Source of the DNA: Halioglobus sp.
GTDB lineage: Bacteria; Pseudomonadota; Gammaproteobacteria; Pseudomonadales; Halieaceae
Assembly (NCBI GenBank): GCA_028825045.1
Contig: JAPKAY010000020.1
Span: 1 to 60,847 of the forward strand
Reading direction: 5' to 3'
Length of the DNA: 60,847 bases
Below the pieces are notes generated by a model. It did not search any database. It had not been told where the DNA came from and saw only the letters and a program-made list of their open reading frames with translations. Both the position numbers and the translations under genes were made by a program. This document shows, piece by piece, positions 9,549-19,209 of this stretch (within the stretch, counting starts at the first letter, position 1; every line of letters begins with the position of its first letter).

Positions 9549-10166
9549 GTGGAACTGGCCTGTCTTGACCTGGAAGGGGTGCTCGTCCCGGAAATCTGGA
9601 TCGCGTTCGCTGAACGCACTGGTATTGAAGAACTGCGCGCAACCACCCGAGATATACCCGATTACAATGTACTAATGAAGCAACGGTTAGGGCTTTTGGA
9701 GCAGCACGGTTTAAAGATTGACGATATTCAGGATGTGATTTCGACACTGGAACCTTTGCCGGGCGCCATCGAATTCATAGACTGGCTGCGTGAGCGCTTC
9801 CAGGTGATCATTCTGTCGGATACGTTCTATGAGTTCTCTCAGCCACTGATGCGGCAGTTGCACTGGCCGACACTGCTATGCCACCGACTCGTCGTCGACG
9901 ACTCGGGTTCGGTGGTGGATTACAAGCTGCGGCAGGAAGACCCCAAGAGGGCTTCAGTAAAGGCACTGCATAGCCTCAATTTTCGCGTGCTGGCAGCCGG
10001 AGACTCCTACAACGACACCTCGATGCTGGCAGAAGCGGACGTGGGTTTTCTCATTCATGCGCCACAGAATGTCATTGACGAGTTCCCGCAGTTTAAATCG
10101 GTGGACACACTTGAACAGTTGAAGTTGGCCTTTATCGACGGGAGCGATCGCGAGCTGTCACTCTAG
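9549..10166 (+). CDS. thrH: Bifunctional phosphoserine phosphatase / homoserine phosphotransferase ThrH
   Basis: A 205-residue HAD-superfamily enzyme. Motif I reads DLEG (D7, E9), which is the ThrH variant of the usual DxDG. 'VIILSDTFYEFSQPLMRQLHWPTLLCH' gives motif II, and 'AAGDSYNDTSMLAEADVGFLIHAP' gives motif III/IV. In Pseudomonas ThrH dephosphorylates phosphoserine and can transfer the phosphate to homoserine. The GTG start at 9549 follows a TAGGAG ribosome site by eight bases. About 129 bases without a gene lie between cysB and this gene. Confidence 0.9.
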   Translation: MELACLDLEGVLVPEIWIAFAERTGIEELRATTRDIPDYNVLMKQRLGLLEQHGLKIDDIQDVISTLEPLPGAIEFIDWLRERFQVIILSDTFYEFSQPLMRQLHWPTLLCHRLVVDDSGSVVDYKLRQEDPKRASVKALHSLNFRVLAAGDSYNDTSMLAEADVGFLIHAPQNVIDEFPQFKSVDTLEQLKLAFIDGSDRELSL

Positions 10167-10206
10167 CAGAGTATTCCAGAGTAAGACGCTCGTATTGCAC
10201 GGGTAT

Positions 10207-11574
10207 TTAGCTGGCGTTCAGGTGCTCCAGAGCGTGTAAAAACTTACCCACTTTGTCGTAAACTTCCTGATATTCCTGCTGCCAGTCAGAGTCGGCAACG
10301 ATACCTCCGCCTCCCCAGCAACGGACCTCGCCCTGATCATACAGGAGTGATCGAATAGCAATATTGCTGTCCATACGGCCGTCTGCACTGACATAAAAAA
10401 CTGAGCCGCAGTACACCGTGCGCTCATGAGATTCTAGCTCAGCGATGATTTCCATGGCGCGCTGTTTCGGTGCGCCGGTGATTGACCCACCAGGAAAGCA
10501 ATCGCGGAGTAAATCCCATACGCTGCAATTACTCTCAAGTTCGCCGCTAATGGTGCTCACCAGATGGTGTACCGTTGGGAAACTTTGCACATCGAACAGG
10601 CGGTCGACGTGAATGCTGCCAGGAACGCAATTGCGGCCTAGATCGTTGCGCAGTAAATCGACAATCATCAGATTTTCCGCCCTGTCTTTGCGTGAACCGA
10701 GCAGTTCATTAGCGGCGTGCTCATCAGAATTCGGATCGGGGTGACGAGGTCGGGTGCCTTTGATCGGGGAAGTTTCCACTCGACGGCTGTGTAGGGATAG
10801 AAAACGCTCAGGTGACAAGCACATCAAGGATGCTTCATTCTGCAAGCCCAGGTAGGCCGCGAAAGGCGCGCCAGCCAGAGAGCGTAGCCTGCGGTAGGCG
10901 TGCCACGGATCGCCTGAGAAGGGGGCGCTAAAGCACTGGGTGAGATTGACCTGATAGCAGTCTCCCGCTTGAATATAAGCCTGAATTCGCTTGAAGGCAT
11001 GCTGGTACTCGGACGCGCTGACGTTCGAGCGAAACTTGCCATCGAGCGAGAAGTTGTTCCGGGAAATCGCAATCGGTTGTCGCAACCGAGCGAGTAAATC
11101 CTGCCGCTGGTGGCTGGTGACGCTTGGCTGGGACACCAGAGCAGTGCGCTGGAGCAAGTGGTCCTGGACAATACACCAGTCATAAGCGCATAGCTGAGCG
11201 GCAGGAAAATGGGCAGAACTCGTGGACCCCGGAATGTTGTGGAGACTTTTACCGGCGTCATACCCCAGATAACCGAGTATTCCGCCGCAGAATGGTATGT
11301 CTGGCGACACCGGTTGAGCGTCATCGTAATAATCTCGATGAAAGTCATCTATGTCGGCAAAAAACTCGCGGCATTGCGATTCGGTGGCACCTGGCATTAA
11401 AGCAGGAACATCTGTGCTTCCTGGTTGTGCCGTAAGAATGTCAAAGCGGCCAGATGTCGAGTGCGGAAAGCTACTGTCCAGGAAAGCCGGGAAGGGTAAA
11501 TCCCGAATACGTTCAAACAGCTCGCAACTGTCCACGCAGTAGGGGATTTCTTCCAAATGGACTGACTTGGTCAA
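10207..11574 (-). CDS. pabB: Aminodeoxychorismate synthase component I (PabB)
   Basis: A 455-residue chorismate-binding enzyme. The key marker is 'PIKGT' (residues 270-274) with K272; PabB carries this lysine, whereas anthranilate synthase has PIAGT. Other signatures are 'AGDCYQVNLTQ', 'ENLMIVDLLRNDLGR', 'FPTVHHLVSTI' and 'CFPGGSITGAPKQRAMEII'. It makes 4-amino-4-deoxychorismate for folate using ammonia from PabA, which is not in the window. It is convergent with thrH and divergent from the ethylmalonyl-CoA island across a 325-base gap. Confidence 0.93.
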   Translation of the reverse strand: MTKSVHLEEIPYCVDSCELFERIRDLPFPAFLDSSFPHSTSGRFDILTAQPGSTDVPALMPGATESQCREFFADIDDFHRDYYDDAQPVSPDIPFCGGILGYLGYDAGKSLHNIPGSTSSAHFPAAQLCAYDWCIVQDHLLQRTALVSQPSVTSHQRQDLLARLRQPIAISRNNFSLDGKFRSNVSASEYQHAFKRIQAYIQAGDCYQVNLTQCFSAPFSGDPWHAYRRLRSLAGAPFAAYLGLQNEASLMCLSPERFLSLHSRRVETSPIKGTRPRHPDPNSDEHAANELLGSRKDRAENLMIVDLLRNDLGRNCVPGSIHVDRLFDVQSFPTVHHLVSTISGELESNCSVWDLLRDCFPGGSITGAPKQRAMEIIAELESHERTVYCGSVFYVSADGRMDSNIAIRSLLYDQGEVRCWGGGGIVADSDWQQEYQEVYDKVGKFLHALEHLNAS

Positions 11575-11899
11575 TCGCTGACACCTGTCGTACTAAGGAC
11601 GTGCGTCAGCTTATGCCTGTTTAGCCCCATGGTGTGAAAATCCTGCGTCTGATTAGCGGTCGGTTATGTAGTTTAAAGTGTTAATCTGCGTTGAAATAAC
11701 GACTATCTACGTTGAAAAGAGTAGAAATGTCGCCTAGTCCGAATTGACTTTTTAGGCCTGTCCCATTAAGGTTAAGCGCCCTAAATTTGGCAGGTTTGCA
11801 TCCTAATCCCGACCGCCATAACTTGCAACTAGCACGCCTCTAAAAGGGGTGATGCGTACCCTTCATCGCCCATGTGGTGAAATCTTTGGATCAAGGCAT
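11575..11899. other. Intergenic region between pabB and the EMC island, with a direct repeat
   Basis: A 325-base divergent region. It holds the pabB 5' side, a 13-base direct repeat with a 21-base period (annotated separately), two TTGAAA hexamers inside those repeats, and AT-rich stretches. No convincing -10 box at standard spacing, RNA gene or peptide was recognised. It should carry the promoters for both directions. Confidence 0.6.
11684..11717 (+). repeat. Two 13-bp direct repeats, 21 bp apart (possible activator site)
   Basis: ATCTGCGTTGAAA (11684-11696) recurs as ATCTACGTTGAAA (11705-11717) with a single mismatch. The period is 21 bases, two helical turns, so both copies face the same side of the DNA. 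They lie about 185 bases before the first gene of the plus-strand arm of the island. Confidence 0.6.
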
Positions 11900-13633
11900 A
11901 TGACCACGAACAACAGCACCCAACCAATCGCCTCTCTGGAGAACCCGTTCGCCAAGAAGATAGAACAGGATTTCCGGGTACCAGGTCAACTCGCTTCCGC
12001 GCCAGGGCCGTATGAAAAGTCTCTGAAGGCCGGCTGGGAACTGCAGCAGCGACCACATCTGGCTGCGGGTGTAAAAAATATTCAGCGTCAGCATCAGAAA
12101 AAACGCATGACTATTTGGGAACGCATACGGTTCCTTAGCGACAGTGAACCCACGGTGTTGTATCAAAACTGGGGCCCCAATCTCGATGGAGCCTCGCTAG
12201 TGACGGCTATTATCAGCGTCAACGGCAGGGATGTCGCACTTTATGGCCACGATTTTACGGTTCGGGCCGGATCGATGGACGCGACCAATGGCGACAAGCT
12301 GGTGCGGCTATTCCAACTCGCCGCGAAACAGCGTATTCCAGTAGTGGGGATCAATGACAGTGCGGGGGCTTTTATTCCAGCAGGAGTAGGCGGACTTAAT
12401 GGTTATGCCGAGGCGTTTGCTGCTCTGCGTCGGATCAGTGGCATCGTCCCCAGCATCATGTGCATGTTCGGCTTCAACGCCGGTGGCGGTTCTTACCTGC
12501 CGCGCCAAGGTAGTTTTCTGATTCAGCCCAACGATACTTTTTTCGGTCTAACCGGTCCGGGGGTAGTGAAGTCGGTCTTAGGCGAAGATGTCACACCCGA
12601 TGAATTAGGTGGTCCTGGTGTCCACAGTCAAACTGGCGTTACTGATTTCGTGGTCAAAGACGAGGTAGCGGCTCTGCGCAAAGTTCGTTCGCTGCTAAAT
12701 TATCTGCCCGGACACAATGGCGAGCTTGCGCCATTCCAGGCCAGCTCCGATCCCATAGATCGAAAAACATGGGATATCGATATTCTACTGAAGAAGGCTT
12801 TCAATTCACCGACCGGGTTTAACACCCCAATCGATATCACCATTTTGATCCAGCAATTGTGTGACCACGGCGATTTTCTGGAGATTCAACCAGACCGCGC
12901 CCGCAACACGGTCACTGCCTTGGGTCGCATGGGGGGAAACGTCATTGGCTTTGTTGCCAACAACTCCGCAGTAGCCTCAGGACAAATTGATATTGAGGCG
13001 GCCTACAAGAACGCCCGTTTTATTCGTTTTTGCAATCTGTACAACATACCGGTCTTATTTCTTGAGGACACTACTGGTTTTCTCCCAGGGAAAGATCAGG
13101 AGAGCCGCGGTATTATTCAGGCAGGGCGCGCCATGCTGGATTCCATTGTCGACCTTCGTACACCACGTTTTCTGGTGCTTGTCCGCAATGCATTCGGTGG
13201 AGCCTACGCCGCGTTTAATAGTTTCCCTGTGGGTGCCGATTTTGTCGTCGCGCTCCCCACGACCCGGGTCGCTGTAATGGGGACTTCCGGCGTGAAGTAT
13301 GTCTACAAGACGGAACTTAAAAAAATCCAAAGCTCTATTGCGCCTATGCTGGCTGCGGAGACTAAAGCGCAGATCAAGGCTGGCCTGTCTGAAGAAAATG
13401 GAGTAGTTGCCGCCCAAACCATCGTCGATGATTGGGTAAAATCGGAAGAGGCACTGCTATCGCAGCGCTACGAGCAGGAGCTGATGAATCCCAATGAGGC
13501 ATTGAGCCTTGGTTCCATCTCTCAAATCGTTATGCCATCAGAGCTGCGACAGGTACTTGCCGAAAACCTGGCCTTCTATCTGCGCCGCTATAAGGCAGAA
13601 CCCATGCAGAGCATCCAGCGCGAGTTTCACTAA
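11900..13633 (+). CDS. Acyl-CoA (propionyl-CoA-type) carboxylase, carboxyltransferase subunit
   Basis: About 577 residues with the carboxyltransferase crotonase-fold pair. The N-half has '[24 protein letters not shown]' and '[57 protein letters not shown]'. The C-half has '[40 protein letters not shown]' and '[13 protein letters not shown]', which form the acyl-CoA and carboxybiotin oxyanion pockets. It should transfer CO2 from biotin to propionyl-CoA or another short acyl-CoA. ATG 11900 is chosen, where the family-like N-terminus begins; GTG 11849 and ATG 11852 are in-frame alternatives. The biotin carboxylase partner follows 38 bases later. Confidence 0.85.
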   Translation: MTTNNSTQPIASLENPFAKKIEQDFRVPGQLASAPGPYEKSLKAGWELQQRPHLAAGVKNIQRQHQKKRMTIWERIRFLSDSEPTVLYQNWGPNLDGASLVTAIISVNGRDVALYGHDFTVRAGSMDATNGDKLVRLFQLAAKQRIPVVGINDSAGAFIPAGVGGLNGYAEAFAALRRISGIVPSIMCMFGFNAGGGSYLPRQGSFLIQPNDTFFGLTGPGVVKSVLGEDVTPDELGGPGVHSQTGVTDFVVKDEVAALRKVRSLLNYLPGHNGELAPFQASSDPIDRKTWDIDILLKKAFNSPTGFNTPIDITILIQQLCDHGDFLEIQPDRARNTVTALGRMGGNVIGFVANNSAVASGQIDIEAAYKNARFIRFCNLYNIPVLFLEDTTGFLPGKDQESRGIIQAGRAMLDSIVDLRTPRFLVLVRNAFGGAYAAFNSFPVGADFVVALPTTRVAVMGTSGVKYVYKTELKKIQSSIAPMLAAETKAQIKAGLSEENGVVAAQTIVDDWVKSEEALLSQRYEQELMNPNEALSLGSISQIVMPSELRQVLAENLAFYLRRYKAEPMQSIQREFH

Positions 13634-13671
13634 ACCGGCTCCAAAGATTATAACTTGAGAGGAAGACAGGC

Positions 13672-16488
13672 GTGTCCAACGAATTTTACCTGAGTAATCC
13701 ACTTGTCCATCGCAACCGCGAGCTGGGACTCAGGCACACTGAGTGGGAAAAGCAGTTCGACTGTACGCATATGCGACCACTGATCATTTGTCGCGGTCCA
13801 ATCCGCAAGGAAGCGATGGATGTGTTCAATGAGATGGGCGTAAGCCACTTCGGCATATTGCTTTCAGAAAAGGATTCGATCGTCTATCGCAACGCTATAG
13901 CACCAGAATTGCGCACAATGACGCATCCGGATCGCGTGCATCGCGTCCCTGACTATAGTGGCTCCAATAAAGAAGAGCGCGAACAGCGAATAGATCAAAT
14001 CATTAACATTGCAAAAGAAAATAATTACAACGCGATCTTCGCTGGCTACGGCTTTATGGCGGAGGACGAGGCCATGGTGGCATCCATGGAGAAAGCAGGC
14101 CTCATATTTATCGGTCCTTGCTCACGCACAGTCCACGACGCAGGCTTGAAAGATGAAGCCAAGCGTACCGCGCTAAAATGTGGCGTTTCCGTTACGCCAG
14201 GCATCGACAACGGCACAGCCTTAACGTTGTTGAAAAAGCACGCTGACGTAGCAGCTTTGGAAGCCTTAACCGCGACCCATAAGCTTAAAATTGATATAGC
14301 AAAATTGAAGGATGAGTCGATAACCCTGGAAGATAAAGCCGATATGGTGCTGGCTGCTTCCTATGCAGCGGACATAGATCTGTACACAGTCGATGAGCTC
14401 TGCGAAACGCTCACCGAAGCGGTGGTGCGAATGTCAGCCGACTATCCACAAAACCGTGTGCGCCTGAAGGCGATCAGTGGCGGTGGCGGCAAGGGGCAGC
14501 GCATACTCGGTATTGGTGAATCGGAACGTACGCCGGAAATGGTTCGCGAAATTTTAAATGAAGTAAAAACGACAGGTGTCGGCGACAATAAAAACGTATT
14601 GGTCGAGTTGAATATCGAGACCACTCGCCACCAGGAAATTCAGGTAATTGGTAATGGTCAATGGGCCATGTCAATGGGCGGTCGAGACTGCTCATTGCAA
14701 ATGCACGAACAGAAGTTACTGGAAGTATCAGTGACGGTTGAGTCTTTAAAAAAAGCCCTTGCTCAGGCCGAATCCAGTTCTCAGAATGAAGAAGCGCGCG
14801 TACTCAAACAGGATCTGGCAACGTTGGAGGCCATGGAAGCTGAGGCTGAGACGTTTGGCGAGGCCGTTGGGCTAGACTCAGTATCGACTTTTGAGTGTAT
14901 TGTAGATCGGGACAAACATTTCTTTATGGAGATGAACACGCGCATCCAGGTGGAACACCGCGTAACTGAATTGTGTTACTCCTTAAAATTCAGCAATCCC
15001 GAAAATCCTACGGAATATTTTGTCATTGAATCTCTGGTTGAGGCCATGGTGTTACTGGCTGCTCACGGCAAAAAAATGCCCAGGCCTGAGCGAGTTATCC
15101 GCATGAATGACAGCGTCGAAGCGCGGTTAAATGCGACCAACCAGGCCCTGCAACCACACGCCGGTGGTGTGATTGAGTCCTGGAGTGATGCTACTGAGGG
15201 CGAGATTCGCGACGATCAGGGCATTAGCCTGCACAACCCCGATACCGATGTGTTCATGCAATACACGCTGGCCGGTGCCTATGACTCCAATATAGCGCTA
15301 TTGCTTACGGTGGGTGAAACGCGCCTGGAGACCTACCAGAATATGGCAGAGGCGATTCGTCAGACGCGTATGCGAGGGTCGGATCTAGAGACTAATTTAG
15401 AGTTTCACTATGGCCTGGTGAACTGGTTCATTGGTCAGAATATCAATGCTAGACCGACAACGCGTTTTATCGTGCCATATTTAACAGCTGTCGGCGAGTT
15501 GAAGCAGCGCGCCCTTAACCTCGACCTTGTGCAGGCTTATCGCCAAATTACTGGAAATGCGCTGCTTGGGGTCGAAGGCCCAGCGGCTAAGGCCTTGGCA
15601 CACACATTGCAATTAAAAGAGTCGTTAATGCTGCGGCCACTGGAAAATCTACTGGAAAACCCGCATATGCTCAGTGGTTGGCTGAGCATGCACCGTGACT
15701 GCTATACGCTTATCGACGGCAAAATTAGTTGGAACGAAAACCCACTGGAACTTCTGTCCGATACCTACAACTATCTCAATATGGACTATGTTCCCGGGCA
15801 TAAGCCGCCTGCTGCCGGTATGATTTGGGACCATGACAACACTATTTTACAAGACTCACTGTCTTTCTACGAAGAGTTGCACAAACGCGTAGATGCTGAG
15901 GACTGGGTAGAGTTGTGTTCGGTTCTCGATTCAGCTGAACCGCACGCGGGTTTTGATGATGCACTTTGGAATTCTGTGCGCAGCGCCCACCTGGGCTATC
16001 AGGCAGGCACGGATATTGTCGCACTACTGCCCAGTATTGCGGAGTCGACCGGCTTTTACGAACTGACAGTGAACTCTGATCTAAGCATACATATTCCCGA
16101 ACGTCTCTCGGAACCCGATTTACAGGAGTCCATGTCAAAGCTATTGGTGCCGCCGCCAGCAGCCAAATCCGATGAGATCCTCGCGGAAAGTGGAGGAATG
16201 TTCTATTCACGCGAAACGCCAGAGCATGACGTATACGTAGCTGAGGGCGATCACTTTGAAGCGGGTGATCCTCTATTTATCGTGGAAGTCATGAAAATGT
16301 TCAACAAAGTTTACGCGCCGTTTTCAGGCTCCATCGCTAAAGTATTGGTGGACACTGATGGATCAATTATCAAAAAGGGACAGCCAATCTTCAAGATCAT
16401 TCCAGATGAAGTGTTAGTTGAAGAGTCAGCGCAGGATATTGCCGCACGGCGTCTTAAAGTCACTAACGAATTTTTACAGTTGCTGTAG
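13672..16488 (+). CDS. Atypical biotin carboxylase-biotin carrier fusion (acyl-CoA carboxylase alpha subunit)
   Basis: A 938-residue protein, against about 660 for a normal propionyl-CoA carboxylase alpha. Residues about 35-185 form a biotin-carboxylase N-domain with 'FAGYGFMAEDEAMVASMEKAGLIFIGP'. The ATP-grasp glycine loop is at 270-277 (GGGGKGQR). The catalytic 'EMNTRIQVEH' is at about 420-429, some 130 residues later than in E. coli AccC. The lag comes from an N-terminal extension and two insertions, about 190-262 and 355-400. A long linker domain (about 570-830) resembles no domain I recognise. The carrier domain ends with biotinyl K875 in EVMKM. The usual 'NRGEIA' start is replaced by CRGPIR. 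The GTG start has GAGAGGAAG upstream. Confidence 0.85.
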   Translation: MSNEFYLSNPLVHRNRELGLRHTEWEKQFDCTHMRPLIICRGPIRKEAMDVFNEMGVSHFGILLSEKDSIVYRNAIAPELRTMTHPDRVHRVPDYSGSNKEEREQRIDQIINIAKENNYNAIFAGYGFMAEDEAMVASMEKAGLIFIGPCSRTVHDAGLKDEAKRTALKCGVSVTPGIDNGTALTLLKKHADVAALEALTATHKLKIDIAKLKDESITLEDKADMVLAASYAADIDLYTVDELCETLTEAVVRMSADYPQNRVRLKAISGGGGKGQRILGIGESERTPEMVREILNEVKTTGVGDNKNVLVELNIETTRHQEIQVIGNGQWAMSMGGRDCSLQMHEQKLLEVSVTVESLKKALAQAESSSQNEEARVLKQDLATLEAMEAEAETFGEAVGLDSVSTFECIVDRDKHFFMEMNTRIQVEHRVTELCYSLKFSNPENPTEYFVIESLVEAMVLLAAHGKKMPRPERVIRMNDSVEARLNATNQALQPHAGGVIESWSDATEGEIRDDQGISLHNPDTDVFMQYTLAGAYDSNIALLLTVGETRLETYQNMAEAIRQTRMRGSDLETNLEFHYGLVNWFIGQNINARPTTRFIVPYLTAVGELKQRALNLDLVQAYRQITGNALLGVEGPAAKALAHTLQLKESLMLRPLENLLENPHMLSGWLSMHRDCYTLIDGKISWNENPLELLSDTYNYLNMDYVPGHKPPAAGMIWDHDNTILQDSLSFYEELHKRVDAEDWVELCSVLDSAEPHAGFDDALWNSVRSAHLGYQAGTDIVALLPSIAESTGFYELTVNSDLSIHIPERLSEPDLQESMSKLLVPPPAAKSDEILAESGGMFYSRETPEHDVYVAEGDHFEAGDPLFIVEVMKMFNKVYAPFSGSIAKVLVDTDGSIIKKGQPIFKIIPDEVLVEESAQDIAARRLKVTNEFLQLL

Positions 16489-16500
16489 AGAGGACCCAAC

Positions 16501-16911
16501 ATGATTACCGCCCTGGATCACATCGCCATTGCCGTACCGGACCTTGAAAAGGCGATACAACGATTTGTCGCAGACTTCGGTCTGCCATTAGGAGGCACTG
16601 AGGACGTAAAAGAAGCCAAGACCACGGCGGCTTTTCTGCCATTGCCACCCACCAGTATTGAGTTGGTCCATCCTTTAAACGGTGAGGGACCAGTGGCAAC
16701 CTATTTGGAAAAGAAAGGTGGAGGACTGCATCATCTGTGCTTTCGCTCGGATGATATTGACGCAGATGTTGCTCGGCTAAAAGAGAAGGGCTACCAGTTT
16801 CTTGCCGATGCCCCAACGCCAGGCGCTCATGGTTCACGTGTGATTTTTATTCACCCCAAAAGCTGCGATGGTGTTTTGATCGAAATCAGCCAGCCAGCTG
16901 CGGAGCATTGA
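16501..16911 (+). CDS. mce: Methylmalonyl-CoA / ethylmalonyl-CoA epimerase
   Basis: A 136-residue vicinal-oxygen-chelate protein. '[26 protein letters not shown]' begins the first half with the metal-binding histidine, 'SIELVHPL' supplies a glutamate, and '[27 protein letters not shown]' and '[15 protein letters not shown]' give the second half. It interconverts the S and R forms of methylmalonyl-CoA, and in the ethylmalonyl-CoA pathway the same enzyme serves ethylmalonyl-CoA. It lies 12 bases after the carboxylase alpha gene and 10 bases before the mutase gene, one operon. Confidence 0.92.
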   Translation: MITALDHIAIAVPDLEKAIQRFVADFGLPLGGTEDVKEAKTTAAFLPLPPTSIELVHPLNGEGPVATYLEKKGGGLHHLCFRSDDIDADVARLKEKGYQFLADAPTPGAHGSRVIFIHPKSCDGVLIEISQPAAEH

Positions 16912-16921
16912 GGCTTTATCG

Positions 16922-19078
16922 ATGACCGACAAAATCTACGACAAGGCTAATAGCACTATCGGAAGTTGGGAAGCTCTTGCGAGCAAGCAACTAAAGGGTA
17001 AGGACCCCTCATCACTGGCCTGGGATACAGCAGAAGATATTGTAATTAAGCCCCTGTACACGGCGGCGGATATTGAGTCTCTGGAATTTACAGACACCAT
17101 GCCGGGAATATCACCCTATTTGCGCGGTCCCCAGGCAACAATGTATGCCGGAAGACCCTGGACTATCCGCCAGTATGCAGGGTTTTCAACCGCCGAAGAA
17201 TCCAATGCCTTCTATCGCAATGCGCTAGCTGCTGGAGGGCAGGGTGTTTCAGTCGCTTTCGATCTGGCCACACACCGCGGCTACGATTCTGATCATCCCC
17301 GGGTGACTGGCGATGTGGGGAAGGCGGGTGTTGCGATCGACTCCGTTGAAGATATGAAAATCCTATTCGATGGCATTCCGTTGGATCAGGTGTCGGTTTC
17401 AATGACGATGAATGGTGCTGTCTTACCGGTATTGGCTGGCTATATCGTAGCTGCAGAGGAGCAGGGTGTTACGCAGGAAAAACTGACTGGCACAATTCAA
17501 AACGATATTCTGAAAGAGTTCATGGTGCGGAATACGTATATCTATCCGCCCGAGCCCAGTATGAAAATAATCGGCGATATCATCGCCTATTGCTCAGGCA
17601 ACATGCCACGCTTCAATACCATTTCAATTTCCGGATACCATATCCAGGAAGCCGGAGCGAATGCGGCACTGGAACTGGCCTACACATTGGCCGATGGTAA
17701 GGAATACATCCGTACGGCTATCGCTGCCGGACTAGGGATTGACGATTTCGCACCACGCCTGTCTTTCTTCTGGGGCATTGGTATGAACTTCTATATGGAG
17801 ATTGCAAAACTGCGAGCTGCACGACTGCTGTGGACACGAATAGTAGCTGAGTTCAATCCTCAGAATCAGAAAAGCTCGATGTTGCGCACTCACAGCCAAA
17901 CCTCCGGTTGGTCCCTGACCGAGCAAGACCCATATAACAATGTAGTGCGGACAACTATCGAGGCAATGGCAGCGGTGTTTGGTGGCACCCAGTCACTACA
18001 CACGAATGCACTTGATGAAGCAATTGCCTTGCCTACAAAATTTTCGTCTCGCATCGCGCGTAATACGCAGCTAATTATTCAGGAAGAAACGGGTATTACC
18101 AAGGTCGTCGACCCCTGGGGTGGTTCCTATATGATGGAAAGCCTCACTCAGGATATCGCAGACAAGGCCTGGGAACTGATTCAGGAGGTCGAGGAAGCCG
18201 GTGGTATGGCTAAAGCCATTGAAACAGGCATGCCCAAGTTACGAATTGAGGAAGCTGCCGCTCGCAAACAGGCGCGAATTGACCGCGGTGACGATGTCAT
18301 TGTGGGTGTGAACAAGTATATTCTTGATGAAGAGGATGATGTCGATATTCTCGAGATCGATAATGACGCCGTGCGAGAATCGCAACTCGCCAGGCTTGCC
18401 ACTGTTAGAGCCGCTCGTGATGAGACTGCGGTAGAGTCTATACTGGAAGATATCTATCAGAGCGCAGTCAGTGGTGAGGGTAATCTGCTGTCACTGGCCA
18501 TTGAGGCCACACGCCTGCGTGCCACAGTAGGGGAGATTTCCTTCGCCATGGAACGAGAATTCGGTCGCTACAACGCCAAGGCGCAAACTGTATCTGGCGT
18601 CTACGGTTCTGCTTTCCAAAAAGATGAAAACTGGCAGGCCATCAGTAAAGACATCGACTCTTTTGTAGAGCAATACGGGCGCAGACCGCGCATGCTGGTT
18701 TGCAAGATGGGACAGGATGGCCATGATCGCGGTGCGAAAGTAGTTGCGACAGCATTCGCGGATGTTGGTTTTGATATCGACTTGTCGCCGATGTTTTCTA
18801 CACCCGAAGAAGTGGCGCGTCAGGCTATTGAAAACGACGTACATGTGGTTGGGGTGTCCTCTTTGGCAGCGGGACACAAAACGCTCGTACCGCAACTGGT
18901 TGATGAGCTCAAGAAACAAGGCGCTGGAGATATTGTTGTGATTGCAGGTGGGGTTATTCCCAAGCAGGATTATGACTATCTCTATAAGACTGGCGTGAAG
19001 TGTATATTTGGGCCGGGGACGCCGATTCCGCAGTGTGCTCGTGAAGTTTTGGACGCGGTAAAAGTCGCTCAGGATTGA
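16922..19078 (+). CDS. scpA: Methylmalonyl-CoA mutase (single-chain, B12-dependent)
   Basis: A 718-residue enzyme converting (2R)-methylmalonyl-CoA to succinyl-CoA. The substrate barrel starts with '[26 protein letters not shown]' and '[23 protein letters not shown]'. The Y and M residues of the 'TMYAGRPWT' segment fit methylmalonyl-CoA mutase. The C-terminal cobalamin domain has '[11 protein letters not shown]' with the lower axial ligand H601 in the DxHxxG motif. It carries both domains in one chain, like E. coli ScpA, so no small subunit is needed. Its chaperone MeaB is encoded 131 bases downstream. Confidence 0.95.
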   Translation: MTDKIYDKANSTIGSWEALASKQLKGKDPSSLAWDTAEDIVIKPLYTAADIESLEFTDTMPGISPYLRGPQATMYAGRPWTIRQYAGFSTAEESNAFYRNALAAGGQGVSVAFDLATHRGYDSDHPRVTGDVGKAGVAIDSVEDMKILFDGIPLDQVSVSMTMNGAVLPVLAGYIVAAEEQGVTQEKLTGTIQNDILKEFMVRNTYIYPPEPSMKIIGDIIAYCSGNMPRFNTISISGYHIQEAGANAALELAYTLADGKEYIRTAIAAGLGIDDFAPRLSFFWGIGMNFYMEIAKLRAARLLWTRIVAEFNPQNQKSSMLRTHSQTSGWSLTEQDPYNNVVRTTIEAMAAVFGGTQSLHTNALDEAIALPTKFSSRIARNTQLIIQEETGITKVVDPWGGSYMMESLTQDIADKAWELIQEVEEAGGMAKAIETGMPKLRIEEAAARKQARIDRGDDVIVGVNKYILDEEDDVDILEIDNDAVRESQLARLATVRAARDETAVESILEDIYQSAVSGEGNLLSLAIEATRLRATVGEISFAMEREFGRYNAKAQTVSGVYGSAFQKDENWQAISKDIDSFVEQYGRRPRMLVCKMGQDGHDRGAKVVATAFADVGFDIDLSPMFSTPEEVARQAIENDVHVVGVSSLAAGHKTLVPQLVDELKKQGAGDIVVIAGGVIPKQDYDYLYKTGVKCIFGPGTPIPQCAREVLDAVKVAQD

Positions 19079-19209
19079 ACAGTTCGCCCACTGCTCTGGA
19101 GTCGTGACTGGCTGTGCATTCATTGCGGGAGATCACTCGTTCAAGGCGGATTTAACACTACAGATTGCCAACTAAAGGCAGGCCCTGAAGAAAATGGTAT
19201 CCTCGCACG

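Noticed and set aside
11849..11899. Upstream GTG/ATG start for the carboxyltransferase subunit
   Set aside because: The added 17 residues do not resemble the family N-terminus; ATG 11900 is preferred.
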